A model generated the notes under the pieces. It saw only the letters and a list, made by a program, of their open reading frames with translations, was not told the origin of the DNA and did no database searches. Positions 1 to 10,296 of a stretch of DNA of 64,000 nt are shown piece by piece (the stretch's first letter is position 1; each line of letters starts with the position of its first letter). The stretch is taken from positions 62,001-126,000 of the forward strand of contig KV918778.1 in NCBI GenBank assembly GCA_002049455.2, read 5' to 3'. The position numbers and the translations under genes were made by a program. The stretch comes from Porphyra umbilicalis (taxonomy: Eukaryota; Rhodophyta; Bangiophyceae; Bangiales; Bangiaceae).

Positions 1-231
1 CAGCAGACTCATGGGATACAAATCCCACAACATGGGCCATGATGGCCTGCCACTTCCTTCATCGCTATGACGATAAATAGAAAAACTGAGAAGTGGATAC
101 GAACATGTCAAACGACAAACAACCACAAGACGAAGAAACATCAACACCCTAAAAAGGCGTAAGACCCCGACATTGTCAACCCCACCCTCCCACCGGGGTC
201 AACCGAGCAAGTCACTGAGCAGTGAACCTCG

Positions 232-2190
232 CTACTCCTCGTCATCACGACGACGCGAGTCCCGACGGGAATCGCGGCTCGCGCCAGCACTGGCCGCCGA
301 CTCCTGCGAGACACTACGCGCACGCGTGTTGCGCGCCGAGTGCGGAACCCCCGTCGACGGGCCTCCGCCCTCGTGGGTCCGACGACCAAGGATGCTCTGC
401 GCGTTGAAGCGCGCCGGCGCGGCCTCCTCCTCTGGCTGTATAGCCTCGAGACGCTGGGCGAAGCGCCCGTAGTTGGCCTCGCCGTCAACGGCGCGAGCCA
501 CGGCATGTCCAATAATGGACAAAGCCGACTCGACACCCCGTCCGTCCGCGCGCTCAACAGCGGTACGCAAGCCTGCGATCTGCTCGACCCAGGCGCTAGC
601 CACCGCCGACAAGGCTGCCCCGCGGGGCGCGCGAACGCGTACATCGCGCGCGCGCGCCGACCCAAACAAGGCAACCGCCGCGGTTGACGACGCGCGGGTC
701 GGCCAAGTGGCATCCACCGACCGTGGCGGAGATGGCGAGCGATCGCGCCGCGGTGAACGCGGGCGGTAGCGGCCCTCGCGGGCGTCGCCAAGGGCGTGAG
801 CCCAGGTTCGACGACCACGACGCCACACCCCGGGATGGTTCGAAGTAATTCGAGCCATCGGGAGTGGCGCGTTCGGGTCCAACGCCCAGTCGAAATCGAC
901 ACAATGGTGGCGCAGGCAAAAGCCGTATTCCTTGGTCGGGTCGACCGTGACCCGCACCTGCCGGGCTTCCCCGGAGTCGCGGTCGCGCCAGACGACGTCC
1001 TTAAGGACCTCCCGCCAGGGAAACGCCGTCACGGCTTGACGCATCTTGCCGTACAAGACGTACTTGGCCTCGCCGTCGGGCGCGTCCATCAACTTGGACG
1101 TATCCAACGTGTCGAAATGACGAAGCGTCTTCGTGTCCAAGTGGACGAAGAGCTTGTCCTCCTGCAGGTTGTGAACCCACGCAGCAACTGAGTTGCAGTA
1201 GTACTCGGAGTACACCTCCTGCCAGACGGAGCTGTAGGCGTTGCGCAACGCGTCCGCCATGTAGGACACCACCACGGGGGTCGCCACCCACAACCCCGTG
1301 TGGGGCTCCCAGTCCGGGATAGGCGGAAGCCAACGGGACGAGTCGAACGCCCGTGGTGCACGGAGAAATCCAGCCGCCCACGCGGTGGGCATCAACTCGC
1401 GACCGCGAAAGAAGCGCGTGTCAGCGGCCCGACGGTGGTCGGATGGGAACATCGGCAGCCGAAAGGGGTTCGGCAACCCGGTGACCCGCGGACTGCGGTC
1501 ATCTTCGACATTGTCGTTTTCCTCGTGCTTCACCAGCGCAAGCTGCTCGAGGTACGGCTCCAGACAGGAGTCGTGCCCGAACGGGACCGAAAGGTCCTCG
1601 GCGAGAGCCCTCTTGAGCAAGACGGCCTTCGGCCAGTTGCGCAGCAAGCGACAAAACGAGTTGGCCGCTGCCTCGATCGACTCTGTACCCTTCACAGGGA
1701 ACATAAGCGCATTGGCGTACACCAAGCGGTGGAACGGGTGCAACGGCAGTTGGTACCGCACGACCTCGTTGCAAAACGACATCACCTCGTATACACGACG
1801 CTGAGGTCCCTGGTTCCCGAAGTACGGGTCCCCATGGACCTCGGCCACGCGGTCGCCCGCGTGGTCCGGCAACCCGGCTTGCGCCATCACGTCGATGAAG
1901 TTGGGCAACGCCTCGTAGTGAGCGTAAACACGGCGGGTGTGCGCACGAGCGCGATTGCGTACGCACATGTCGTACAGACGGTTGTCGGTGACCCGCGGGA
2001 CCCCATCGACCACCTCTACAGGGTTGGCGTGCACGTAGTACGAGCCGCGAGGCCGAAACTGGCGCAAGACCTCTGGGTCCGCGGAGCAATCCACTTCCGG
2101 ATGGCCACCCGCGGCGGCATGCGCCCCGTCGATGGCCTCACCGCCACCGGCAACGCCGACGTCCACCGCCATCGCGGCGGAATCCCCCAT
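232..2190 (-). CDS. 652-aa orphan protein with RS-like, charged C-terminus
   Basis: An uninterrupted 652-codon frame ends in TAG. I recognise no family. Residues from about 35 to 455 have a globular, mixed composition with many aromatic residues (for example SYYVHANPVEVVDG near the N-terminus and EYYCNSVAAWVHNLQEDKLF in the middle). The C-terminal third is basic and Ser/Arg-rich: RSPRRDRSPSPPRS, then RDSRRDSRRRDDEE at the end, resembling RS-type regions of nuclear RNA-binding proteins, though no RRM or zinc finger is visible. The length, lack of stops and ordinary composition of the core make this one of the more credible host genes here. Start choice is the first Met; a second Met follows at residue 7. 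Its 5' side holds a 39-bp tandem repeat and two hairpin-bearing repeats. Function is not inferred. Confidence 0.7.
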   Translation of the reverse strand: MGDSAAMAVDVGVAGGGEAIDGAHAAAGGHPEVDCSADPEVLRQFRPRGSYYVHANPVEVVDGVPRVTDNRLYDMCVRNRARAHTRRVYAHYEALPNFIDVMAQAGLPDHAGDRVAEVHGDPYFGNQGPQRRVYEVMSFCNEVVRYQLPLHPFHRLVYANALMFPVKGTESIEAAANSFCRLLRNWPKAVLLKRALAEDLSVPFGHDSCLEPYLEQLALVKHEENDNVEDDRSPRVTGLPNPFRLPMFPSDHRRAADTRFFRGRELMPTAWAAGFLRAPRAFDSSRWLPPIPDWEPHTGLWVATPVVVSYMADALRNAYSSVWQEVYSEYYCNSVAAWVHNLQEDKLFVHLDTKTLRHFDTLDTSKLMDAPDGEAKYVLYGKMRQAVTAFPWREVLKDVVWRDRDSGEARQVRVTVDPTKEYGFCLRHHCVDFDWALDPNAPLPMARITSNHPGVWRRGRRTWAHALGDAREGRYRPRSPRRDRSPSPPRSVDATWPTRASSTAAVALFGSARARDVRVRAPRGAALSAVASAWVEQIAGLRTAVERADGRGVESALSIIGHAVARAVDGEANYGRFAQRLEAIQPEEEAAPARFNAQSILGRRTHEGGGPSTGVPHSARNTRARSVSQESAASAGASRDSRRDSRRRDDEE

Positions 2191-2224
2191 CGCGTTGGCC
2201 GTCCGGGGGGTGTTTACCCTGGCC

Positions 2225-2391
2225 GTCGCCGCCGGGCTGGCCGCGCTTGCTGCCCTTACCGCCGTCGCCGCCGGGCTGGCCGCGCTTGCCGCCCTTGCCG
2301 CCGTCGCCGCCGGGCTGGCCGCGCTTGCCGCCCTTGCCGCCGCGCTCGCCGCCCTTGCCGCCCTTGCCGCCGGGCTTGCCGCCTTGCCGCC
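2225..2391. repeat. 39-bp GC-rich tandem repeat, three full units plus a partial
   Basis: Three consecutive 39-bp units start at 2225, 2264 and 2303 (core GTCGCCGCCGGGCTGGCC), followed by a degenerate partial unit to about 2391. The second and third units are identical. On the minus strand the unit reads as a 13-aa collagen-like G-G-K/D pattern, in a different frame from the adjacent 652-aa gene. It lies just upstream of that gene's start, so it is either 5' regulatory or leader DNA or an unannotated upstream exon. Confidence 0.75.
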
Positions 2392-2525
2392 GTGCGCGCC
2401 GCCCCCCCCCCACTCCGCGCAAACCTACACTCACCGGGCCCAACACCTCGCGGTGTGCCACCTTGCGGCGACGCACCCCTACTCAACCTTGCCGTTAGGC
2501 AGCGACCTGTGCGCGAGCACGAAGA

Positions 2526-2808
2526 CACGGGATGGCCCCGTGCCGATAACAACGCGGACCCGCACCCCGGCTTCCGCCGTGTCGTCGGGGGAGTCAACAC
2601 CCCGACGAGGGCGGTGCCTGCCGTCACGACGACAACCAGCTGGTGCTACCCCGCGCGCCCGACTCGGTGCTAACCGGCCTGGAGATGTGAACCCCACACC
2701 CACGCTCGGCACCACGGACCCGCGTCACGGCTTTCGCCGTGTCGTCGGGGTAGTCAAACCCCCGACGAAGGAGGCGCCACTCGGCGCCGACGACGGTTGT
2801 CCCAACGC
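2526..2808. repeat. Two diverged direct repeats, each with an 8-bp-stem hairpin
   Basis: Two copies (cores about 2553-2613 and 2718-2778) share a stretch reading CGCCGTGTCGTCGGGG. In both, CGTCGGGG pairs with CCCCGACG across a 9-base loop, although the loop sequences differ. Keeping the stems while the loop varies suggests the fold matters or the duplication is recent. They sit 0.4-0.6 kb upstream of the minus-strand 652-aa gene. Confidence 0.5.
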
Positions 2809-3559
2809 GTGTTGCACGACGCACCCGCGCACCAACGGGTCTTAACCCCGACGCTGGTCGCCTGTCAACCGGCCGTTTGGCCACCACGCCGACGCCGACG
2901 CCGACTCCCCTGCGAGGGCGCGTGTACGCGCAAGCGCCGGTCGGATCCGCAGCGTCAGCTGCCCGCCACCCACGCCCACGCATGTGCGGCGGGACGGTCG
3001 CGACCGACGACGGCGAACCGCCACCTCCCCCCAATCGGGACTGGGCGGCGCGCCCCCCACGGCTCCCACCGCCTTGGCGGTTGCGCCCGCGCGGGCCCGT
3101 AAGGGGCCGCGATCGCCCAATCGGGTTTCACCATCCTCGGATCTCACCGGGACGGTTCGAATCTCGCGTTGGAGGTATGTAGCATATCTCTGCTACCAAT
3201 TGGCAATTAGCCACGAGTAGCCCCCTTCACTGGCCGAATCCACGGATGTGTGTGACTCGGCTTGTGGCACGCCCTTTGGGGGGTTTCTTCCGCATTGTTT
3301 ATTTTTTATTTGCTTGTTTGCTTGCCTGTCTTATCTGTCTGCCGGCACTCATTACGATCGCTTGATTGGATGGTCGATCGACCAGTGCCGTTGTTTGTAT
3401 TAAACCACCGTGGGTCCCGGGTCGCCGTCGTGGGCACCACCCGGCTCCCCATCGGATGCCCTTCAACAAAAGGTCTTCTTCCTCGCCGCGACGGCGATAG
3501 AACTCGCTTTATTGCTTGGCTACGGTCGGTCTCAGTACACTGGTAATTGAACTAACGTT
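2809..3559. other. Non-coding stretch, no gene seen
   Basis: I see only short overlapping frames. There is a (GACGCC)-type simple run near 2885-2905 and a T-rich stretch at 3296-3330. A GGTTCGAATC box at about 3156 resembles a tRNA B-box but no cloverleaf forms around it. Confidence 0.4.
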
Positions 3560-4771
3560 ATTAATACCACAACCCACCTGGTGAACCAGGCGGTGACAGC
3601 GATGCGCGGCGCCGGCCTCGCCGTCGCGGCGTGCGGGAGCTGGGGGTTTGCGGCGGCCCTTGTCGGAGGCACTACTGTGCACAGCTGGGCGGGCTTCCGA
3701 AACGGTGTCTTGGACGTTTCGTCGCCGCTCGAGACGGTCGTGAACGAGGTCATCCCGTATGCCGCCCAGGCGCGGATGTGTGCCGCAATGGTCCTGGTTA
3801 TCGACGAGATCGGCACCTTGTCAGCGGTGTTCTTGAAGCGCCTCCACGAGGTGCTTCGAGTGGTCCGCCGGCGACAGGTTGCATTGGGCGGCTTAGCCTT
3901 GCTCGTGGCTGGGGACTTACTGCAGCTGGCTCCGCCGTTTGGTAACCACGCCTTTTTGAGCAACAAGTGGCGGCTCGTCTTTGGAAAACGCGCAGTCATT
4001 CTCAAGACCACTTGGTGGCAGATGAGGGACCCGCAGATGCTCGGCCTGCCTCTACGGCTTCGTACGGTTCATCACACCGACGCCGACATGGCGTTGCTTG
4101 CTACGCGCCGCACGGCAGTGCCCCCCCCCAATGTCATCGGTTTGTTTTTTTCACGCTCTGGATGTGGCCTAGAAAAATGAAGAGGAGCTGCGGCTCCTTC
4201 CGATGCCTTCTGTGGTCTTTGAGGCGGTCGACGAGGTTGAGGACGCTCCCTACCTCACGCTGGTGCGCGCGTCGGCGTTGCTCGACGGGGCGCTCAAGTA
4301 CCCCGTGTTATCTCTCTGCGAGTCCGCGCCGTGGCGGCGATGCCCACCGCCTGCCGTTCGTCACGAGGTGTGCCCTGCAGGACGCGTGGGGTGATCATCT
4401 GTTTTCGGGTGGTTGGGCAGCGGCAGTACCCGCGCGTGCGTCTTGTGCTGCCGACGGGCGGCAGCAGGTTGCTACACGTGACACCGGCTATCGGCCATGC
4501 CGTCGCCTTGGATGGCGTGAAGAGGGCCGCGACACGCCCGAAAGTGCCGCTCGTGCTTGCGTGGGCGTCCACCATCCACTCGGCGCAAGGGTGGTCGTTG
4601 GAGGAGGCGGCCGTGGACCTCAGCAACGCGTTTGCTGCTGGGCAGGCTTTGTCTGGCCTCTCTCGGACATCCACCCTTGCTGGCTTGCACCTCATCGGCT
4701 TTGACGAGAAAAGGATTCTTGTCGACGAGGCGCCACTTGCCTTCCACGAGTCACTTGCTCCTCTTTCATAA
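3560..4771 (+). pseudogene. PIF1-family DNA helicase remnant, 5'-truncated and frameshifted
   Basis: PIF1 helicases unwind DNA 5' to 3' with ATP. Several family motifs are readable in order: a motif Ia-like GGTTVHSWAG (about 3668-3697), Walker B VLVIDEIGTLSA (about 3790-3825), motif III LLVAGDLLQLAPP (about 3900-3938), and the C-terminal motif V/VI block with STIHSAQG and GLSRTSTLAGL (about 4568-4686). The Walker A loop that should immediately precede the conserved VNQAVTAM is absent. The reading frame shifts near 4180 and back near 4330; the middle part (4190-4330) reads in another frame with PIF1-like LLDGALKYPVL. With no phosphate-binding loop and two shifts, the locus cannot make a working helicase unless unseen introns repair it. 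A Helitron-derived helicase is possible, but motif III looks closer to stand-alone PIF1. Confidence 0.75.
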
Positions 4772-5328
4772 ACAACGCTACCTCGTGCTGCACGTGCTTG
4801 TCCCACATGACGGCACGCTGTCGTTGGCGACGCTGCGCCACGGACCCCATACTTTGTCTCGTAGCTGTGGTGCTTTGCACGGGTTGCCTGTGCCAGGTTT
4901 GTGTGAAGCGAAAATGCGTACTTGTTGATATGGCTTTCGCAATGCGATTCAGGTCAAAATCACTAGCATCCTGATACAAGCATCTGGCATATGTGCAAAT
5001 CACACTGTGTGGATGGGAGAGGATTTAGGATTTCAACAATCCTTCAAATGAGGTGAAGATCTCGGTGCTTCGGTGGCCGACTACTCTTTTGCTGCACCTC
5101 GCACTGCGACACCCTTAGTTGGGAGCTGCAGTGCGTCGCCCGGCTCGTCTGATCGTGTTCGGCTCCCGCACGCTTCTTGACGATCGGCAAGCGCTCTCAC
5201 TGCTTGGTGCCCGCTCCCCGTTGCACGCAGAAATTCAATCCAGGTGTCTAACGCACTCTTCCCTCAACGTTTGCATACTACGGTTGAGGCTACGCCCCCT
5301 CTACCCTACCGCTTGGTTCCAGGCCGTC
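4772..5328. other. Intergenic, nothing recognised
   Basis: No open frame with coding character, repeat or RNA gene is visible between the helicase remnant and the next plus-strand frame. Confidence 0.4.
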
Positions 5329-5961
5329 ATGCCCCCTGTCGCGAAGCCCGAGCCTGCCGGAACCTCGGCCAACCCGTCAGCTGTGCAGCCCGAGCCGACG
5401 GCAACAACGACTGCGGCTGGGCCGACTGCTTCAGCTCTGCCCGTCGACGAGGAGGCAACGGCAGCGGCTGCGGTGCCTTTGTAGGTACCAGAGGAGATGC
5501 TGGAGGCCGCGAGCTCGGCGGCCGAAGCAACCGCCTCGGCGCCGGTACCACCAGCGACTACATCCCCCTACTCCTCCGACTTTTGGATGGCATGTGATGA
5601 ACACATGGAAGAGGCCGTCCGCACGGTGATTTACGCGGCCAAACAGACTGGCTGCTTTGTAGCGCAAGCGGCTGCGTATAGGGCCGGGAGATTTTGGTCG
5701 AAGGACGATGACGAGGCCAACATCGACGCTGGCGTTGCGGACAACATCGCTGGCGTGTATGCGGACTTGGCGGTCAAGGCTGCTGCCGCCATGTGAGTTA
5801 CTAGGGAAACTGCAGTTGCTGCCAGTTACACCAACGGTGTCATCTACGACTGCGACATAGTTGCCGACGGCATCAAGCGGGACATGTCGGTCGAGTAAAA
5901 TCGAGCCGTGGCACTGCGTGACAACTTCAATGATGCTTATGCTACGCCCCCGCAGCTGTAA
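5329..5961 (+). pseudogene. Orphan frame with Ala/Pro/Thr-rich head, crossed by three in-frame stops
   Basis: Starting at ATG 5329, one frame reads MPPVAKPEPAGTSANPSAVQ, then a globular-looking part (WMACDEHMEEAVRTVIYAAK; RFWSKDDDEANIDAGVADN). It continues in the same frame across TAG (5482-5484), TGA (5794-5796) and TAA (5896-5898) to a TAA at 5959-5961. The peptide on both sides of each stop has the same composition, for example GVIYDCDIVADGIKRDMSVE between the second and third. No known family is recognised. The simplest reading is a decayed gene; each stop is one C-to-T change from a Gln or Arg codon. It converges with the minus-strand gene at 6235-7764. Confidence 0.45.
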
Positions 5962-6234
5962 CGTGCTCTGTTGCTTCTTCGCGTGGTGGGGTTTAAAAGC
6001 AAGGTATCTACCATTAGTCATTGCATCGTCTCCGTAAATGAGATATTGTCTATTCTATAGGTCGGTGTCACTTCACCTCTTCACAATCAGGTCCAAACCT
6101 GCAGACCATCAACCAGCGACATGAAGGTGGTTGACGACCAGCAGACGAGTGATGCCTCGTGTCGAGAGCACCAACTTTGTGTGGAGGGGAAGCTCGACGA
6201 GAGGAGCATGGGACAGCTGACGACTGCGGCTCAG

Positions 6235-7764
6235 TCACATGTGGAGCTCATCAGCGTCTGTAGCGTCAGTGGCGTTGGCGGCTGCGACGGCGGTGGCGAC
6301 GGCGCCCCCACTGGTGAGCCCGAGCGAGGTCTCCCGCCCGGCTGCCGCGACTTTGGCCTTCTTGGTGTGCCGCGCGGCGTGCTCCGAGCCCGCCCCGCGG
6401 GAATCAGGACGACGTACTGACGCAAAGTCGGAAGCAGCGACCAGCACCGACTGGGTCTGCAGCACGGTCCCAAGAGCTGTGTTTTTCCGCAAGTTGGCCG
6501 CCGCTTGAGAGTTGGCTTGCGAGGTGACGCGATCAAAGCCCTTGTGCAACAGGCTCTTCACATCGGCCAAGCCCGCAGCGGTGGTCATGGCATCGTTCCG
6601 CTCCGCCTCCTCCTCAAGCAGTGCGTGTGCCACGCGGCTGGCATGAAGCAAGGACGACGAGCGGCGGTGAGGAGCGGAAGGGTGCAGCGTTGTTGCGCCG
6701 TCGGAAGCAGTCACGGCGAACGGCAGAGAGGGGGTGTCGCGTGCTGGAGCGGTCGCATGACACGCCCCTCGGTTGCCGGTGGCGCTAGGGAGGGCAGGAG
6801 TGGGGGATGTGTCGGCGCCACGCTGGGACGTGCGGCTGCAGAGCGTGGGTGGGGCCATTTTGGGAGGGGCGGCCGTTTTCTTGAGCGCCGCAGCGTCCCC
6901 GAGAAGCGCAATGGGCGCGGCCTGGCGGCGAAGAGCGTCAGCCGCCAGAAGCGCCGAAGCACCATCCACGCCCACACCGACAGGATGCGCTACTGCAGCT
7001 TGACAGTCCGCTACCGCCCCCCGGCCGACTTGTGCCTCTCCTCGCACAAACGCCATGGTCGCCAGCATGCGGGCCCCTTTGAACGTGCTATTGGGCGCGT
7101 TGAACCGCAGAAGGCTCGTCTTGAGGGACTTTAAAGATTCGTCCGCGCCGGCAGGGATGGTTCTTTTGGTGCAGAGCGCCGACAACGTCGCCCTGTCTGG
7201 TGTATCACTTCTCAACAGCTGCATGGGCACCGCAGAGAGGTACGCAGCGGGTGCCCCCGTGCTGCTTTGAACGGTATTCACGTCGTCCCCAGTCCACGCG
7301 TCCACGCCAGCGTGCAGATTGGCCTCTAGTGCTCCGACGCCATGCGTCACATGCCGAGAAGCCGTGGCGGCCGCGCGTGTCGTCGATGCTGCCACCCGAC
7401 CAACAGACACAGCTGCAGCGACAGCAGTGGTTAAGCCGGCGGAGGCAGCCAGAGCAGCATGGTGCGCAGCCTCGGTTGACTGTACCCGCACAGCAAGAGA
7501 GGGAAATGGCAGCTGCCGAGGACCAGTCAGAAACGCAGCCGCAGTCGCAACTGTCTCGCCGGGTCCGCCGGGGGGTACGAAGGGCGTAGCACCCGATCTT
7601 GGGGCCGTGGCAGCGGGCGGAGCCCTGATAGACGCACGTTGTCCGGCGCCATGGAGGTGAGTGGTGGTGGATGGGACGGGGGGGGGTGCCGCGCGTGGCG
7701 ATCCAGGTTGGACCGCGGAGGCCATGCTCACGGGAGAAAACAGAGGTGTCGCAGGGTGGGCCAC
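6235..7764 (-). CDS. 509-aa Ala/Thr-rich orphan protein
   Basis: A 509-codon frame with no internal stop. The N-terminal 120 residues are Pro/Ala-rich and look disordered. A central block (about residues 185-235, LLRSDTPDRATLSALCTKRT and SLKSLKTSLLRFNAPNSTFK) and a block near residues 385-440 (LLEEEAERNDAMTTAAGLAD) are better balanced and may fold. A basic KKAKVAAAGRE cluster near the C-terminus could be a nuclear localisation signal. No domain is recognised. It lies downstream, on the same strand, of the NOM1 fragment at 9.2-9.96 kb, but I see no MA3-like sequence in it, so it is not the missing NOM1 C-terminus. The GC-rich composition makes long chance frames common here, so coding status is only moderately supported. 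Confidence 0.5.
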   Translation of the reverse strand: MAHPATPLFSPVSMASAVQPGSPRAAPPPVPSTTTHLHGAGQRASIRAPPAATAPRSGATPFVPPGGPGETVATAAAFLTGPRQLPFPSLAVRVQSTEAAHHAALAASAGLTTAVAAAVSVGRVAASTTRAAATASRHVTHGVGALEANLHAGVDAWTGDDVNTVQSSTGAPAAYLSAVPMQLLRSDTPDRATLSALCTKRTIPAGADESLKSLKTSLLRFNAPNSTFKGARMLATMAFVRGEAQVGRGAVADCQAAVAHPVGVGVDGASALLAADALRRQAAPIALLGDAAALKKTAAPPKMAPPTLCSRTSQRGADTSPTPALPSATGNRGACHATAPARDTPSLPFAVTASDGATTLHPSAPHRRSSSLLHASRVAHALLEEEAERNDAMTTAAGLADVKSLLHKGFDRVTSQANSQAAANLRKNTALGTVLQTQSVLVAASDFASVRRPDSRGAGSEHAARHTKKAKVAAAGRETSLGLTSGGAVATAVAAANATDATDADELHM

Positions 7765-7919
7765 GTGCGTGGCGTGGGCACACCATCGAGCGGCAGTGGG
7801 GCGTCACCCGCAGGACGTCTAAGACAGCTGACGGCTACTTGTCTCGCAGAGCTTTCGCAACCGCGGCCACGTGCATCCAGGCCCAGTCAGTTCAATTCTG
7901 TCACCGTTCAAACACTTGG

Positions 7920-9250
7920 AAGCTTGGCCAAGGTTTGAATATTCAGTTTCAGTCAGGGGCTGAGGTGGATAAAGTTGAGCTAGATATATCCGCACAGTAT
8001 ACTCGGATATATCCAGATTCATGCCGTAGCTGCGTATTCTTAATGTACTCTGTCCATGCACCGACGATTATAATGTGCCTTAATAACTCTCTGAGGTCAG
8101 GATATAATGTAATCAGAGTGGCGACACTTTGCCTGAGTTTATCCGACTCCCGGAATCGGCTGTGCGCTACAACAACAGTCTGGGGCAGCCCTTGCGACGC
8201 CGCAGGCGAACAAGATGCCAATGTTGGCTACCAGATATGCGATAGGGGCTGGACCTTCGCAACTAAGAGAGAGATGTGTCTGGCACACCTGAGCCGGATG
8301 CCCGGTCCACGACGTTAAGGTGTTTGGGTATCCGCAGCATGATGCTATCCCCTTCGCGTAAGGAGCAGCCCTGCCGCCCTGCTTCTCGTCGCATAAAAAC
8401 TGCGCCTCTTTGCTGTCACAACACCCTCCAGCGTCGACCACTGTTGCACCCCGACGAGCGCTCATCGTGACTTGGAGAGCACTGCCCGCAGCACCACAAA
8501 TCTTTCTGTGTCCGACAACGAGATTGTAGCTTTTAGTTTGCACGCTGGAATTGTGCAGGTACACCATACCACTCCAGTTTCCCAGGAGATTGAGACCACC
8601 TCAAAACGTACGTTGGCTGGCGCTAGTGTCTATTCTACCGCAAGCGGGCATCAAATGATGCCCGTTTGGGCATCAAATTATGCACCCTCTCCCAGGGCCA
8701 GAAAACGACGGCTCTACCCCCCCTGTTGAGGCAACTGGAGCACCCCCCGTTTGTATCTACAGCATATTGGCTGGGATCTCCCCCAAGAATAACAAGGCAT
8801 CGCTGAGTCCATTTCTGCTGTCGAAAAGAGCGTCAGAGGTCGGGAAGTACGAAAACGAGCGCTCCGAAAATGGGCATCATTTGATGCGATTCGCATCAAA
8901 TGATGCTGCGGTAGAATAGACACTAGACTGTGTTGGCGGCGTCGTCGGACAACCTCTCGTTGGTACATGCGTCGATCCCTATTTGCGCAGCGGTGTCCTC
9001 CTACGGAATATACTCACTCTAGGTACACAGATTATAATCGAAATTGGAGCAATAACATATCCGAGTATAATGCTGATCCTGAATCCGACCGACGAGGTCA
9101 CATCCGAATCCAGATACATGATATCATCAAAAACTCAAATCTGAGTGCACGTCAGCGCAACTGGAGTATATTCAGATTCTATGAAAAGTGACAGATTCAA
9201 AAGCCCCCGGTTTCAGTCGGCCCGCAGCCAGTTTTGTTGACTGGCATTCA
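7920..9250. other. AT-richer island inserted next to the NOM1 fragment
   Basis: Composition drops sharply from the GC-rich surroundings. Runs such as GATATATCC, ATATAATG and ATTATAATCG occur, and all frames are short. It ends where the NOM1 reading frame is lost (about 9250-9265). It contains the MITE at 8626-8923. I could not define convincing terminal repeats for the whole island, so it may be a stack of several insertions. Confidence 0.5.
8626..8923. mobile_element. 298-bp TA-flanked MITE with nested hairpins
   Basis: The ends are inverted repeats beginning GTGTCTATTCTACCGCA on the left and ending with its complement on the right. A TA dinucleotide lies immediately outside each end (8624-8625 and 8924-8925), as expected for a Tc1/mariner-type target duplication. 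Just inside each end are hairpin motifs made of GCATCA and TGATGC around an AA or TT centre: 8648, a degenerate one near 8671, then 8875 and 8892. There is no transposase frame, so it is non-autonomous. A TA-targeting transposase in the same genome could mobilise it, but the 40.5-kb transposase has not been tied to these ends. Confidence 0.75.
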
Positions 9251-9964
9251 ATCAATATTGTTGAGCCAATAGGAAGGCCAGGTCCCAGCGTGCCGCGAGG
9301 CTCCGGGATGCCGAAGTCGGCGGGCGCCCGCAGCACCGCATCGACGCGCCGCCGCGTGGTGGCGGCCGCGTCCCACCAGCGCCTGACCGTGACGGGCGGG
9401 TCGGCCAATTCGGCCCACCCCACGTCGAGCGGCGCGGGGGGCGCGCCAGCCACGCCGGCACTGACCCACTGCCACTGCCGCGCGTCCTCGTCGGCGGCGC
9501 TGACACCGCCGCTGCCGCCGCCGCTGCCGCGACCACGGGTCCCCCGGTTGTGCACCACGTCATGGACGAGGGAGAGCATGATGGCGAGGCGGCCGCGGTC
9601 GGCGGCGGCCGCCTCGGCAGCCCCGACGCCGCCGCCGCCGCGGACGCTGCCCTCACCGTCGCTGTCGGTGTCGCTGTCGCCGTCCCCACTTCTGTCACCG
9701 TCGTCGTCATTTACCACGGCGCCTCCCCCCGCGCCCGCACCGGCAGCGGGCGCGGGGAGAGCCGCTCCAACATCTGCCCCCCGACGCTTGACGTACACGA
9801 GCAAATCCTGAACGCCGCCAGGGTCCTTCACCCGCAACGCGTGGCCCGCCACGCGCAGCAGCGCGAGCAGCACGTCCACATCCGCCCCGCGGAGGATCGA
9901 CGCCACCTCGGACGCCGCGCCGAGCACGGTGCCGCCGGCCGCCGCGTCGACAATGTTGGAAAGT
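9172..9964 (-). pseudogene. NOM1: NOM1/SGD1 fragment: second part of the MIF4G domain
   Basis: NOM1/SGD1 is a nucleolar protein with MIF4G and MA3 domains needed for small ribosomal subunit maturation. The frame entering near 9964 reads LLALLRVAGHALRVKDPGGV, the hallmark NOM1 helix pair (compare human LLLMLKNVGFSLRKDD), then an acidic linker (NDDDGDRSGDGDSDTDSDGE) and RLAIMLSLVHDVVHNRGTRG, the equivalent of the RFMLETMLALKNND helix. After about 9265 homology stops at the AT-rich island; the last ~30 codons to 9172 look foreign, and the MA3 domain is missing. There is no start, and the preceding helices are absent. The upstream half of the same domain lies at 29.4-29.8 kb on the same strand. 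Call rests on recognising the NOM1 pattern by eye. Confidence 0.65.
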
Positions 9965-10000
9965 AGAGTGGTGGTGGTTGGAAAGTAGGGTGGTGGTGGT
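9957..10000. repeat. 22-bp tandem duplication
   Basis: Two near-identical units (TGGAAAGTAGRGTGGTGGTGG) lie directly at the upstream edge of the NOM1 fragment, where its reading frame is lost. They may mark a rearrangement junction. Confidence 0.6.
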
Positions 10001-10296
10001 CAAAGTGTAGTTGCGTACCCGTTCTCTCCTTCACCCCGGACTCGTCCTCCCCCGGATATGTACCCACCGTGTCGCTCAGTGTGGGTGCTGAGACCCTGCA
10101 CACACGCCACCCGGACCCACAAGCGCCAGACGTGCCCCAAACGTCCACGCACCAGTCTCCCATCAACCGCGCTCCCTCGCGGCGTCCATCCGTCCGCACT
10201 ATCCAGGGACGGCCGTCTGTCCGTTCCCGCGGGGGGGGTCACCTGAATGCGCCCCAGGCGTGCAACCCCACCCCGAGCCCGGTCCTTCCTCCGGTA

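Noticed and set aside
3120-3180. GGTTCGAATC box suggesting a tRNA
   Set aside because: No matching acceptor, D or anticodon stems could be drawn around it.
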